DNA of 41,161 bases from Pseudonocardia sp. (lineage in GTDB: Bacteria > Actinomycetota > Actinomycetes > Mycobacteriales > Pseudonocardiaceae), in the NCBI GenBank assembly GCA_026785945.1, contig JAJAZD010000163.1:1-41161 (forward strand), in the 5' to 3' direction. Of the stretch, positions 34,596 through 41,161 are shown piece after piece. The notes beneath the pieces were generated by a model. The model made no database searches. It was not told where the DNA came from and saw only the letters and a program-made list of their open reading frames with translations. The number at the start of each line of letters is the position of its first letter. Position 1 is the first letter of the stretch. The position numbers were made by a program, and so were the translations under genes.

Positions 34596-35624
34596 TCACT
34601 CCGAGTCGGCGCGCGACGTCGGCCGCGGTGCGGATCCGTCCGACGCCGCGGCGACGGCGGCCGACACGGCGGGGGCGACACGCGGATCGAACGGGCTCGG
34701 CACGATCCGGTCGGGTGCGAGGTCGTCGGCGGCGACAGTGAAGATGGCATCGGCGGCGGCCGGCTTCATCGCCTCGGTGATGCGCCGGGCGCCGGCGTCG
34801 AGCGCGCCGCGGAACACCCCGGGGAACGCGAGCACGTTGTTGATCTGGTTCGGGAAGTCGCTGCGCCCGGTCGCGACGATCGCCGCGTACCGCGCGGCGA
34901 CGTCCGGGTGCACCTCGGGGTCGGGGTTCGACAGCGCGAACACGATGCCGTCGGATGCCATCAGCGCGAGCAGCTCCTCGGGCAGCCGCGCGCTGGACAG
35001 CCCCACGAACACGTCGGCCCCGGCCAGCCCGTCGGCCGGGCCGCCGGTGACGTCGCGGGGGTTGCTCTCCGCCGCGAGCAGCGCCTTCTCCCCGGTCACG
35101 CCCGACCGACCGGGCGCGATGACACCCCTCGAGTCGAGCACCACGACGTCGGGCACGCCCGCGGCGAGCAACATCCGGGCGCAGGCGACGCCGGCCGCAC
35201 CCGCGCCCGAGACCACCACTCGCAGGGTCTCGACGATCTCGTCGACGTCGGTGGTGTCGAGCACCAGCGGGATCGAGTCCAGGCCTCCGAACGCCTTGAA
35301 CAACGCGGACTTGCCCTCCATCACCGGCATTGCCGCCCGCGGGCCGATGTCGCCCAGGCCGAGCACCGCCGTGCCGTCGCTGACGACCGCGACGAGCCGG
35401 TTCGCCCAGGTGTAGCGAGCGGCGACACCGGCGTCCGCGGCGATGGCGCGGCTGACGTCGGCGACCCCGGGTGTGTAGGCGATCGACAGGTCACGGGCGT
35501 TGTCCAGAGGTGCGGTGAGACCGGTGGTCAGCCTGCCGCCACGGTGGGCGTCGAAGACCTCCCCGAGGGTCGGCACGGTGGTCGCCGCGATGTCGGGCAG
35601 GGTGCTCTCAGGCATGATCGTCAT
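34596..35624 (-). CDS. Malic enzyme homologue with internal in-frame deletion, probably inactive
   Basis: A 342-residue NAD(P)-dependent malic enzyme homologue. The N-terminal half is normal (DLSIAYTPGVADVSRAIAAD, VSDGTAVLGLGDIGP, AMPVMEGKSALFKAFGGLDS, VLDTTDVDEIVETLR). It then jumps directly to the nucleotide-binding domain (VVVSGAGAAGVACARMLLAAG). Bacterial enzymes carry about 65 residues between these points, including the FGGINLEDI and FHDDQHGT motifs that bind the divalent metal and substrate. The join is near 35219-35222 and keeps the frame. The rest of the protein (NPDPEVHPDVAARYAAIVATGRSD) is intact. ATG 35624 follows AGGAAG. It could be a recently damaged gene, an assembly error or a repurposed binding protein. 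Confidence 0.85.
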   Translation of the reverse strand: MTIMPESTLPDIAATTVPTLGEVFDAHRGGRLTTGLTAPLDNARDLSIAYTPGVADVSRAIAADAGVAARYTWANRLVAVVSDGTAVLGLGDIGPRAAMPVMEGKSALFKAFGGLDSIPLVLDTTDVDEIVETLRVVVSGAGAAGVACARMLLAAGVPDVVVLDSRGVIAPGRSGVTGEKALLAAESNPRDVTGGPADGLAGADVFVGLSSARLPEELLALMASDGIVFALSNPDPEVHPDVAARYAAIVATGRSDFPNQINNVLAFPGVFRGALDAGARRITEAMKPAAADAIFTVAADDLAPDRIVPSPFDPRVAPAVSAAVAAASDGSAPRPTSRADSE

Positions 35625-35740
35625 CGATGACACTTCCTGGTGCGGCGCAGTGGTGGGGCGCCCGGTGGTGGGACGGGGCGCTCGCTCGCCGTGCACCTGG
35701 CCACGGGTGGGGCCGGTGCCGGACGACCTCCCGCCGGGCG

Positions 35741-35764
35741 CGCTCCGCAGGATGTTGCGGAGCG
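35741..35764. repeat. Inverted repeat, 9-bp perfect stem
   Basis: CGCTCCGCA and TGCGGAGCG flank a six-base loop (GGATGT), about 117 bp upstream of the malic enzyme start. It may be a leader hairpin or a decayed repeat element; no function can be assigned. Confidence 0.6.
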
Positions 35765-35881
35765 GGCGGGATCCAGGCGTCAGCGGCCCCCGAGGGCGGC
35801 GCGGCCTTCACCATCCGCCTACCCCGACACCGACGCGCCCTCTCGCACCCACCCACCCCCGCTCCCGCCCCCGCCCCGCTG

Positions 35882-35927
35882 CGCGAACGGCACTTTCGCG
35901 CGATATGGCTCGAAAGTGCCGTTCGCG
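35882..35927 (-). terminator. 17-bp perfect inverted repeat just after the sodX stop
   Basis: Arms CGCGAACGGCACTTTCG (35882-35898) and CGAAAGTGCCGTTCGCG (35911-35927) pair perfectly around a 12-base loop. The right edge is four bases past the sodX stop codon on the minus strand, so it is placed as its terminator. The length and symmetry also fit a dispersed REP-like intergenic element. Confidence 0.7.
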
Positions 35928-35931
35928 GAGG

Positions 35932-36249
35932 TCAGGGCGGGGTGAGGGGACGCGGGCGGAGGCTGCCCGGGCGTGGCCACAGGCGGAGCCGGACCACCGC
36001 CACCACCTGCGCGGGGCCCAGGGTGCGGGAGTCCGTCGAGCCGTCGAGGTTGTCGCCCAGCACCCACCACCCGCTGTCGCGGCGGTACGCCGCCCGCTTC
36101 ACCGAGAGCTGACCCGGCCGCGCCTGCCACCGCACGAGCACGACGTCACCGGGCCGTGCAACGGCGCCGAACCGGGCCAGCACGACGTCGGAGTCCCGCA
36201 ACACGGGCGACATCGACGGACCCCGGACCGCCACCCTGCGCCAACGCAC
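35932..36249 (-). CDS. sodX: Nickel-type superoxide dismutase maturation protease (S26 family)
   Basis: A 105-residue signal-peptidase-like protease with the catalytic serine S12 in GPSMSP and general-base lysine K51 in VKRAAYR, plus the WVLGDNLDGSTDSR box of S26 peptidases. Its small size and lack of a membrane helix match SodX, which removes the short propeptide of nickel SOD so that His1 is exposed. The target gene sodN is divergent, 84 bp away. It starts at GTG 36249. Confidence 0.92.
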   Translation of the reverse strand: MRWRRVAVRGPSMSPVLRDSDVVLARFGAVARPGDVVLVRWQARPGQLSVKRAAYRRDSGWWVLGDNLDGSTDSRTLGPAQVVAVVRLRLWPRPGSLRPRPLTPP

Positions 36250-36333
36250 ACCCGCTCCTCGTCACCCTGCCCCGCCCTGGGCCCGGGAGTAGTGTCGAAC
36301 TCGCCAGAAAAGATCATCATCCAGGGAGGACCC

Positions 36334-36750
36334 ATGGGGATTCTGTCCCGCATTCTCCGCCCGCAGCTCGAGGCCACCGCGCACTGCGACCTCCCCTGCG
36401 GCGTGTACGACCCGGCCCAGGCCCGCATCGAGGCCGAGTCGGTCAAGGCCATCCAGGAGAAGTACCAGGCCAACTCCGACCCGGAGTTCCGCACCCGGGC
36501 CATCGACATCAAGGAGCAGCGGTCCGATCTGGTCAAGCACCACCTGTGGGTGCTGTGGACCGACTACTTCAAGCCGCCCCACTTCGAGAAGTACCCGGAG
36601 CTGCACGAGCTGTTCAACAACGCGACCAAGAAGGCCGGCGGGGGGGCGGGCGGGGCGAAGTCGTCCATGGACCCGGCCACCGGCCAGGAGCTCCTCGACT
36701 ACATCACCCAGATCGACAAGATCTTCTGGGAGACCAAGGCCGCTGCCTGA
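36334..36750 (+). CDS. sodN: Nickel superoxide dismutase
   Basis: A 138-residue NiSOD that dismutates superoxide in the cytoplasm. The nickel hook HCDLPCGVYDP begins at residue 17; after removal of the 16-residue propeptide it gives His1, Cys2, Cys6 and Tyr9, the ligands and catalytic residues. The four-helix body follows (ARIEAESVKAIQEKYQ, LVKHHLWVLWTDYFKP). A short Gly-rich loop (AGGGAGGAKSS) near residue 110 may be slightly longer than in Streptomyces enzymes. ATG 36334 follows GGGAGGA. In Streptomyces expression depends on nickel; a similar control is likely here but no operator was identified. Confidence 0.96.
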   Translation: MGILSRILRPQLEATAHCDLPCGVYDPAQARIEAESVKAIQEKYQANSDPEFRTRAIDIKEQRSDLVKHHLWVLWTDYFKPPHFEKYPELHELFNNATKKAGGGAGGAKSSMDPATGQELLDYITQIDKIFWETKAAA

Positions 36751-37200
36751 TCCAGGCGCTGTCGACGGCGCTGACCTTCGAGAACCCCACTCGTCGGTCA
36801 GCGTCGTTTCTCGTTGTGGGCGACTTTTCACGGCCTAGAGACGGCCCTGGGACGCCCCAGCTCCCTCAGTCCCGACGCACGCCGGCTACATTCCAAGTTC
36901 CATCCCGTCGACCTGGCGCAGCCCGACCGCGCGGACGCCCGTGGGCAGCCCTCGACGCAACCGCACCGGCCTCGCCAAGCTCTGCCCACCGGTGGCCGCG
37001 TGGTAGCCCTCCGGGAGGTTTTCGGGATGGCACGGACCCCCACCCCCGGAGGCCTGCCCGCCCGGCGAGGGCATGAGTACTCCCTTCGAACGCCGCGGGG
37101 CGACCTCCGGGTCTCAGTTGTCGCGTGCGACCGGCAGCGTCCGGTCAGATGTGGGGGGTGGGACTAGCGTTAGGGACAGCGGCCAAGTCTGGAGGCACCC
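36751..37200. other. Intergenic region downstream of sodN
   Basis: 450 bp without a supported gene. An inverted repeat GCTGACC (36770) / GGTCAGC (36796-36802) followed by a T-containing tract could end the sodN transcript. GACCGG-N6-CCGGTC at 37129-37146 lies upstream of the next gene. Small ORFs here have no codon bias or ribosome site. It marks the left edge of the lower-GC patch. Confidence 0.7.
37129..37146. promoter_or_regulatory. Inverted repeat upstream of the small ORF pair, possible operator
   Basis: GACCGG and CCGGTC separated by six bases, 54 bp before the GTG start of the 89-residue ORF. The position would suit autoregulation of a toxin-antitoxin-like pair, but this is positional inference only. 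Confidence 0.3.
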
Positions 37201-37470
37201 GTGGCGGATGTCTGGGTCGCAGTGCTCATGATCAGTGAGCGAGTGGCTCAGAAGATCATCCAGCGACACGGTATCGAGGTTGCCGAGCTACGCGATGCAG
37301 TCGTCTGCGTTGAAGGGCTCCCCGGTCGGTGGGACGACGACCCGGAGCGTGGCCGCCGCGCACTCCTCGACGTGGTCATCCGCAACCGGACTGCCACCTT
37401 TGTGCTCTACCCCCTGGAGCATCCGATGGGGGATGCTTGGAACCTGGGGAGCGTGTACTTCGCTGCCTGA
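37201..37470 (+). CDS. Small protein, possible BrnT-like toxin
   Basis: An 89-residue protein of uncertain family. After an N-terminal VAVLMISERVAQKIIQRHGIE helix comes ELRDAV, a Gly/Trp segment (GLPGRWDDDPERGRRALLDVVI) and two strand-like stretches (RTATFVLYPLEH, WNLGSVYFAA). This order is reminiscent of BrnT/RelE-fold ribonucleases, but no family match is certain. GTG 37201 has GGAGG six bases upstream. The next small ORF follows after 15 bp with its own GGGAGGG. The pair is less GC-rich than its surroundings and sits near an integrase remnant. Confidence 0.65.
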   Translation: MADVWVAVLMISERVAQKIIQRHGIEVAELRDAVVCVEGLPGRWDDDPERGRRALLDVVIRNRTATFVLYPLEHPMGDAWNLGSVYFAA

Positions 37471-37485
37471 GACGGGAGGGCTGCG

Positions 37486-37680
37486 ATGAACGACGGTGAC
37501 TTCTACGAGGACGACGAGCCGCTGGAGAAGATCCAGGCGATCCGCCGACGGGTGCCGGACTTCGTTACCCGTCGACCGGCCAGCCGTGGAGTGACCTTGT
37601 ATCTTGGGCCATCGACGGCGACGGGCAAGTGGGAACAAGCGGCCGAACCGGTGACACTTGGGGCCGCTGCATGCCCCTGA
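37486..37680 (+). CDS. Small acidic-start protein, possible antitoxin partner
   Basis: A 64-residue protein beginning MNDGDFYEDDEPLEKIQAIR, then a basic centre (RRRVPDFVTRRPASRG) and TLYLGPS. I do not recognise the family with certainty; the DFYEDDEP start recalls small actinobacterial proteins encoded behind toxin-like genes. ATG 37486 follows GGGAGGG. Its 3' end overlaps the DUF6941 start by ten bases. Function is inferred only from its pairing with the preceding ORF. Confidence 0.6.
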   Translation: MNDGDFYEDDEPLEKIQAIRRRVPDFVTRRPASRGVTLYLGPSTATGKWEQAAEPVTLGAAACP

Positions 37681-38114
37681 CCAAGCCCAAGATCGCCTTC
37701 AAGATTATCCTGTGTGATGCTGCGCAAGCAGATCCGAGTACAGGCAAGATGCATATGCTCGGTGCTGGCTGGACGATGATGGGGACGCCGACCTCACCGC
37801 ATGCCGTGGCGATCATGGTTCAGGTGCCGTGGGACCGCGCGAACGAGAAGTTTCCAGTTCGGATCGAGTTGCTCGACGGCGATGGCAAGTCTGTGGAAAT
37901 TCCTGGCGACGGCGGCTCACAGCCGATACATGGCGAGGCTGAACTTGAGGTCGGGAGGCCCCCTGGCGTTGCCCACGGTAGTCCGCTAAGTGCGGTTTTC
38001 GCTCTGAACGTCGCCCCCCTACCCCTTGCGCCTGGCAGGTACGAGTGGAGGGCCTCGGTCGCGGGTGACACGGCGGCGGAGTCTTTCCAGGTTGTTGTTC
38101 GGCAAGCCGGCTGA
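37671..38114 (+). CDS. DUF6941 family protein
   Basis: A 147-residue protein with a predicted beta-sandwich: CDAAQADPSTGKMHMLGAGW, TSPHAVAIMVQVPWDRANEK, RIELLDGDGKSVE, LEVGRPPGVAHGSPLSAVF and PLPLAPGRYEWRASVAGDT. The DAAQ...GK..LGAGW start and the LPLAPGRYEWR end are typical of DUF6941, an actinobacterial family of unknown function. ATG 37671 (MPLTKPKIAFKI) is chosen although its ribosome site is weak; coupling to the overlapping upstream ORF would explain this. Its codon use is less GC-rich than the core genes. Confidence 0.75.
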   Translation: MPLTKPKIAFKIILCDAAQADPSTGKMHMLGAGWTMMGTPTSPHAVAIMVQVPWDRANEKFPVRIELLDGDGKSVEIPGDGGSQPIHGEAELEVGRPPGVAHGSPLSAVFALNVAPLPLAPGRYEWRASVAGDTAAESFQVVVRQAG

Positions 38115-38223
38115 GCCAACCTTTGTCGCACATGCCGTAAGGTCTCATACTCCGCGTCCAATGATCGCGCGGTCAAGCATCTCAAAGCCATTCCCAACCC
38201 AGAGGCATACGTAGAATGTCCTG

Positions 38224-38670
38224 ATGGGTTGGACTGCAGCAGGGATGATCGCAGCCGACCTGGAGCGCTTGGCGAGTGCGTCGGGCCGGCCGTCGAGGAT
38301 GTGGATCAAGCGGGTGTTCGCCCTGCCCAAGTACGACAAGGAGCGTGAGATCCCGCTCTCGGAGCGGGCCATCGCAGCGCACCTCCGCGCGAACGCCCCT
38401 CATCAGGTGCTGTTGCCGTGGAACGTGGAGGGCGGGAGGCCGACGACGGCGCACCTGATCGTCACCTCGGTGCGGGGCCTGGCCGTCGCGGCGAACGACT
38501 TCAACCGCAACTACTCCGAAGTACGCACTCGACGTGGCGGGCGTCCCGAACGCGCGCTACCAGAACGGCATGCACGAGCTTCGCCACTTCTTCGCCTCGA
38601 CGCTGCTCGATCAGGGCGGGTCAATCAAGGCAGATCTTCTGGGAGACCATGCAGGTCCTCCCCGCGATGC
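38224..38670 (+). pseudogene. Tyrosine recombinase (phage integrase) remnant
   Basis: A decayed catalytic domain. The first frame gives IKRVFALPKYDKEREIPLSE and NFDRNY-like NDFNRNYSE; about position 38520 the reading shifts and continues in another frame as YALDVAGVPNARYQ and GMHELRHFFASTLLDQGGSI. That contains the HxLRH box of tyrosine recombinases. The N-terminal half, with the first catalytic arginine, and the C-terminal LGH...Tyr segment are missing or scrambled (ADLLGDHAG). So it is truncated at both ends and frameshifted. It probably marks a former integrated element that brought in the small ORFs before it. Confidence 0.8.
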
Positions 38671-38684
38671 CGGGGTCACAGGTG

Positions 38685-39032
38685 CTAGGGCGCGCCCGTC
38701 AGGTGGTGGCCCGCCGCCTCCACCGCCTCGGCCAGCAGGCGCCGTACGTGGCCCCCGCGAGCACGGTAGAGCGCACGACGGCCGTCGCGACGGGTCGCCA
38801 CCAACCCCGTGAGCCGCAGCTTCGCCAGGTGCTGCGACACCGCGGGCCGGGCGGCGCCCACCGCCTCGGCCAGCCCGGTGACGTCGTACTCGGCACCGCA
38901 CAGCAGCCACAGCAACCGCAGGCGCGTGGGGTCGGCGAGCATGCGGAACGACTCTGCGGCCGCATCGACGTGGTCGCCCGGGGGCAGCCGCTGCCAGTCC
39001 TCTGCTCCTGCAATATCATCGCGTGCGCACAT
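38685..39032 (-). CDS. ArsR/SmtB family metal-responsive repressor
   Basis: A 115-residue winged-helix regulator: ADPTRLRLLWLLCGAEYDVT, then the recognition helix AARPAVSQHLAKLRLTGLVA and the wing RRDGRRALYRA. The histidines near the C-terminus (GGHVRR, AAGHHLTGAP) and the N-terminal Cys2 could bind metal; the ELCVC arsenic motif is absent. ATG 39032 is preferred to GTG 39038. The gene is divergent from a CDF exporter and its start is 20 bp from that gene's, so it very likely represses both promoters until zinc, cobalt or nickel accumulates. Confidence 0.9.
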   Translation of the reverse strand: MCARDDIAGAEDWQRLPPGDHVDAAAESFRMLADPTRLRLLWLLCGAEYDVTGLAEAVGAARPAVSQHLAKLRLTGLVATRRDGRRALYRARGGHVRRLLAEAVEAAGHHLTGAP

Positions 39033-39053
39033 GAGCACGTATAATGGCCTCCA
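39011..39053. promoter_or_regulatory. Divergent overlapping promoters and ArsR operator candidate
   Basis: On the plus strand a perfect TATAAT lies at 39040-39045; seven bases later comes ATG 39053, so the CDF transcript is probably leaderless. On the minus strand TATACG (39043-39038) precedes ATG 39032 by five bases. Inverted repeat CGTGC (39021)/GCACG (39035) with an 8-base spacer covers both and fits a winged-helix operator. Confidence 0.6.
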
Positions 39054-40042
39054 TGAGCGCCACGCCGCAACACGGGCACGGTGACGGCCACGCGCCCACC
39101 CGGGCGCGGCGCGCCTGGCGGGCCGTGTGCCACCTCGCCACCCCGCACAGCCACGACGCCGCCGACCGCGTCGACTCCGCGATGGAGGCGTCGAAGGCCG
39201 GCATGAGGGCGCTGTGGATCTCCCTCGGTGCGCTGGGCGCGACGGCGGTGTTCCAGGCCTTCGTGGTGGTGGCGTCCGGCTCGGTCGCGCTGCTCTCGGA
39301 CACCCTCCACAACGTCGCGGACGCCCTCACCGCGGTGCCGGTGGGCATCGCGTTCCTGCTGGCGAAGCGCCCACCGACCCGCCGGTTCACCTACGGTTAC
39401 GGCCGGGCGGAGGACGTCGCGGGCGTCGTCGTGGTCCTGGTGATCCTCGGTTCGGCCGTGCTCGCCGGGTACGAGTCGATCCGACGCCTCGGCGAGCCGT
39501 CCGACGTCCGGTTCCTCGGCGCCGTCGCCGTCGCCGGGCTGGTGGGTGCGATCGGCAACGAGATCGCCGCGCAGGTGCGCATCCGCACCGGACGCCGGAT
39601 CGGATCGGCCGCGCTCGTCGCTGACGGCCTGCACGCCCGGACCGACGCGCTGACCTCGCTCGCGGTGCTGCTGTCGGCCGGCGGGGCGGCGCTCGGTTGG
39701 CGGTGGGCCGACCCCGCGGTCGGCCTGGCGATCACCGCCGCGATCGCCACCGTCACGTGGGGCGCGGCCAAGCAGGTGCTGGCCCGCCTGATGGACGCCG
39801 TGGACCCCGACATGGTCGCCCAGGCCACGGAAGCGCTGAGGACCGTCGACGGGGTGGTCGACGTCGACCGCGTGCGGATGCGCTGGGTCGGCCATGCGCT
39901 GCGCGCCGAGGTGGACCTGTCGGTGCCCCCCGGCGTCACTGTCGAGACCGCGCACCGCACGGCCCATGCGGCCGAGCACGAGCTCACCCACGCCGTCCCC
40001 CGGCTCACCGCAGCAACGGTGCACGCCCACCCGGCGCGCTGA
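39053..40042 (+). CDS. Cation diffusion facilitator (zinc/divalent metal exporter)
   Basis: A 329-residue CDF transporter. A His-rich N-terminus (QHGHGDGHAP, HLATPHSHD) precedes six helices. The transport site is complete: D83/H86/D90 region in SDTLHNVADAL (helix 2) and H194/D198 in DGLHARTDAL (helix 5), the HxxxD pattern of zinc-type CDFs. A C-terminal cytoplasmic domain follows (VDGVVDVDRVRMRWVGHALR, VDLSVPPGVTVETAH). It exports Zn2+ or a similar ion by proton antiport. ATG 39053 is chosen over ATG 39044 because the latter overlaps the -10 box. Confidence 0.92.
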   Translation: MSATPQHGHGDGHAPTRARRAWRAVCHLATPHSHDAADRVDSAMEASKAGMRALWISLGALGATAVFQAFVVVASGSVALLSDTLHNVADALTAVPVGIAFLLAKRPPTRRFTYGYGRAEDVAGVVVVLVILGSAVLAGYESIRRLGEPSDVRFLGAVAVAGLVGAIGNEIAAQVRIRTGRRIGSAALVADGLHARTDALTSLAVLLSAGGAALGWRWADPAVGLAITAAIATVTWGAAKQVLARLMDAVDPDMVAQATEALRTVDGVVDVDRVRMRWVGHALRAEVDLSVPPGVTVETAHRTAHAAEHELTHAVPRLTAATVHAHPAR

Positions 40043-40142
40043 CCGCGAGCCGCCCACCGCCCCGTCGACGTGCGGACCGGGCTCGTCCCCGATGATCGCC
40101 GCGGCCTGCCGCGGGACCGGCCCGCGCACTACGCTCGCCGCC

Positions 40143-40736
40143 GTGACCTCCGGCCGGATCTTCTTGCTGCGCCACGGCGAGACCGAGTGGTCGGTGTCGG
40201 GCAGACACACCGGCCTCACCGACATCCCGCTCACCGAGCGCGGGCGGGGCCTCGCGAAGGCCGCGGGTGCGCTCGGCGTCCGGCTGCGGGGCGACACCCC
40301 CCCGGCGCTGGTGCTGACGAGCCCCCGCAGCCGTGCCCGGCTCACCGCGGAGCTCGCCGGCCTGCACGCCGACCGCGTCGACGAACGGCTGTCCGAATGG
40401 GACTACGGCGACTGCGAGGGCCGCACCACCCCCGAGATCCGCGAGACGACCCCGGGCTGGACGGTGTGGACCCACCCGTGCCCGGGAGGCGAGGACGCCG
40501 AACAGGTCGGCGCGCGGGCCGACGCCGTGCTCGTCGACGCCCGCGCGGCGACGGCCGGGGGCGACGTGGTCCTCGTCGGGCACGGGCACTTCAGCCGGAT
40601 ACTCGTGGCCCGCTGGATCGGGTTGCCCGCGACGCAGGGCGTCCACTTCGCGATGGAGGCACCGTCCTGGGCCGTGCTCGGCGACGAGCGCGGCGTGCCC
40701 CGGCTGGACCACGTCAACCTGAGGGCCCTCTCGTGA
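40143..40736 (+). CDS. Histidine phosphatase family protein (phosphoglycerate mutase-like)
   Basis: A 197-residue acid-phosphatase/mutase-fold enzyme. The phosphate-accepting histidine is H11 in FLLRHGETEW; the second is in LVGHGHFSR. GRHTGLTDIPLTERG and LSEWDYGDCEGRTTPEI are typical of cofactor-independent phosphatases of the branch-1 family rather than glycolytic mutase. The substrate is unknown. It starts at GTG 40143 and its stop overlaps the GNAT gene start (GTGA), so they are co-translated. The 100-bp gap upstream holds no other gene. Confidence 0.9.
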   Translation: MTSGRIFLLRHGETEWSVSGRHTGLTDIPLTERGRGLAKAAGALGVRLRGDTPPALVLTSPRSRARLTAELAGLHADRVDERLSEWDYGDCEGRTTPEIRETTPGWTVWTHPCPGGEDAEQVGARADAVLVDARAATAGGDVVLVGHGHFSRILVARWIGLPATQGVHFAMEAPSWAVLGDERGVPRLDHVNLRALS

Positions 40737-41161
40737 CCGTCCGGGAGATCCGCCGCGCGGACGTACCCGCCGTCGTCGGCCTCGTCCGGGAGCTGGCCGA
40801 GTACGAGCGCGCCCTCGCCTCGTGCGACCTCACCGACGACCAACTCACCGCTGCCCTGTTCGGACCGGCCCCGGCCCTGTTCGGACACGTGGCCACGGCC
40901 GGGTCCACAGACGGGTCCACGGAGGACTCCACCGTGGATGGTCCGGTGGTCGGCTGCGCGCTGTGGTTCCGGAACTTCTCCACGTGGCGCGGGGTGCACG
41001 GGATCTACCTCGAGGACCTTTACGTGAGTCCGGCGCACCGGGGCCGCGGGCTGGGTCGCGCGCTGCTCGCGGCGCTGGCCGCCGTGTGCACCGAGCACGG
41101 CTTCGGGAGGCTGGAGTGGTCGGTGCTGGACTGGAACACCCCCGCCGTCGACTTCTACCGC
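40733..41161 (+). CDS. GNAT family N-acetyltransferase (3' end outside window)
   Basis: 143 residues are visible: REIRRADVPAVVGLVRELAE (helix 1), the family strand ALWFRNFSTWRGVHGIYLED, then LYVSPAHRGRGLGRALLAAL, the acetyl-CoA pyrophosphate loop R/Q-x-x-G-x-G/A, and LEWSVLDWNTPAVDFY. The EYERA start and WFRNFSTWRG strand match diamine/SSAT-like acetyltransferases. An insertion (ALFGPAPALFGHVATAG then STDGSTEDST) contains two copies of a CCCTGTTCGGAC string. GTG 40733 overlaps the preceding stop. The C-terminus is cut by the window edge. Confidence 0.88.
   Translation, partial: MTVREIRRADVPAVVGLVRELAEYERALASCDLTDDQLTAALFGPAPALFGHVATAGSTDGSTEDSTVDGPVVGCALWFRNFSTWRGVHGIYLEDLYVSPAHRGRGLGRALLAALAAVCTEHGFGRLEWSVLDWNTPAVDFYR

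Larger units (their letters stand above)
35625..35931. other. Intergenic region between the malic enzyme gene and sodX
   Basis: A 307-bp stretch with no supported gene. It holds two hairpins (35741-35764 and 35882-35927), a C-rich tract at about 35845-35880 and, at the left end, the ribosome site of the malic enzyme gene. ORFs crossing it are GC shadows. Confidence 0.8.

Noticed and set aside
31969-35415. Plus-strand ORF of 1148 codons opposite the GGDEF-EAL and malic enzyme genes
   Set aside because: Both opposite-strand proteins have full family motifs; this frame shows none.
36751-37200. tRNA or attachment site next to the integrase remnant
   Set aside because: I looked for a cloverleaf or an anticodon arm here and downstream of the integrase fragment and found none; no matching direct repeats flanking the patch were evident by eye.

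Overview
This is a high-GC actinobacterial chromosome segment, probably from Pseudonocardia or a close Pseudonocardiales relative. The basis is the strong GC bias at third codon positions, many GTG starts and 4-base stop/start overlaps. It also rests on actinobacterial markers: the fused 2-oxoglutarate decarboxylase Kgd, two F420-type LLM oxidoreductases, a DUF6104 protein, a CU044_5270-type protein, nickel SOD with its maturation protease, and DUF5134. The genus is an inference; no rRNA or tRNA gene was seen.

Layout. 1-4572 (minus): a truncated ABC exporter, an ABC-2 permease/ATPase pair and an SGNH hydrolase. 4751-8935: an acyl-CoA synthetase, a Nudix hydrolase, an LLM oxidoreductase and a shortened CU044_5270-like protein. 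9078-15613 (plus): kgd, a DUF6104 protein, a broken DUF4394 gene and a secreted NlpC/P60 hydrolase with a long proline-rich tail. 15650-19341 (minus): a four-gene operon of two small helical proteins, a 924-residue FtsK/EccC-like ATPase and a 119-residue coiled-coil protein. This is the best candidate for an undescribed system. 19469-22404 (minus): a PepSY membrane protein, a small membrane protein and a DUF5134 membrane protein, with a TACC/GGTA palindrome upstream that resembles copper-repressor operators. 22760-27435 (plus): a catabolic operon of amidohydrolase, transaminase, hydantoinase/dihydropyrimidinase and LLM oxidoreductase, likely for cyclic ureides or pyrimidines.

27567-35624 (minus): a MOSC protein, a complete osmoprotectant ABC importer (ATPase, two permeases, lipoprotein), a PAS-GGDEF-EAL protein and a malic enzyme that has lost an internal catalytic segment in frame. 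35932-36750: sodX and sodN, divergent. 37201-38670: a small, lower-GC patch with two small ORFs arranged like a toxin-antitoxin pair, a DUF6941 protein and the decayed 3' part of a tyrosine recombinase, probably the scar of an integrated element. 38685-41161: an ArsR repressor divergent from a CDF metal exporter, with overlapping promoters that appear to be leaderless, then a histidine phosphatase and a truncated GNAT acetyltransferase.

Short tandem duplications recur at gene starts and ends (1825, 12851, 22414, 22713, 24950). Two clear gene-decay events (DUF4394, integrase), one probable case (malic enzyme) and one possible case (CU044_5270-like protein) are present. Most long ORFs on opposite strands are GC-driven shadows and are not listed.
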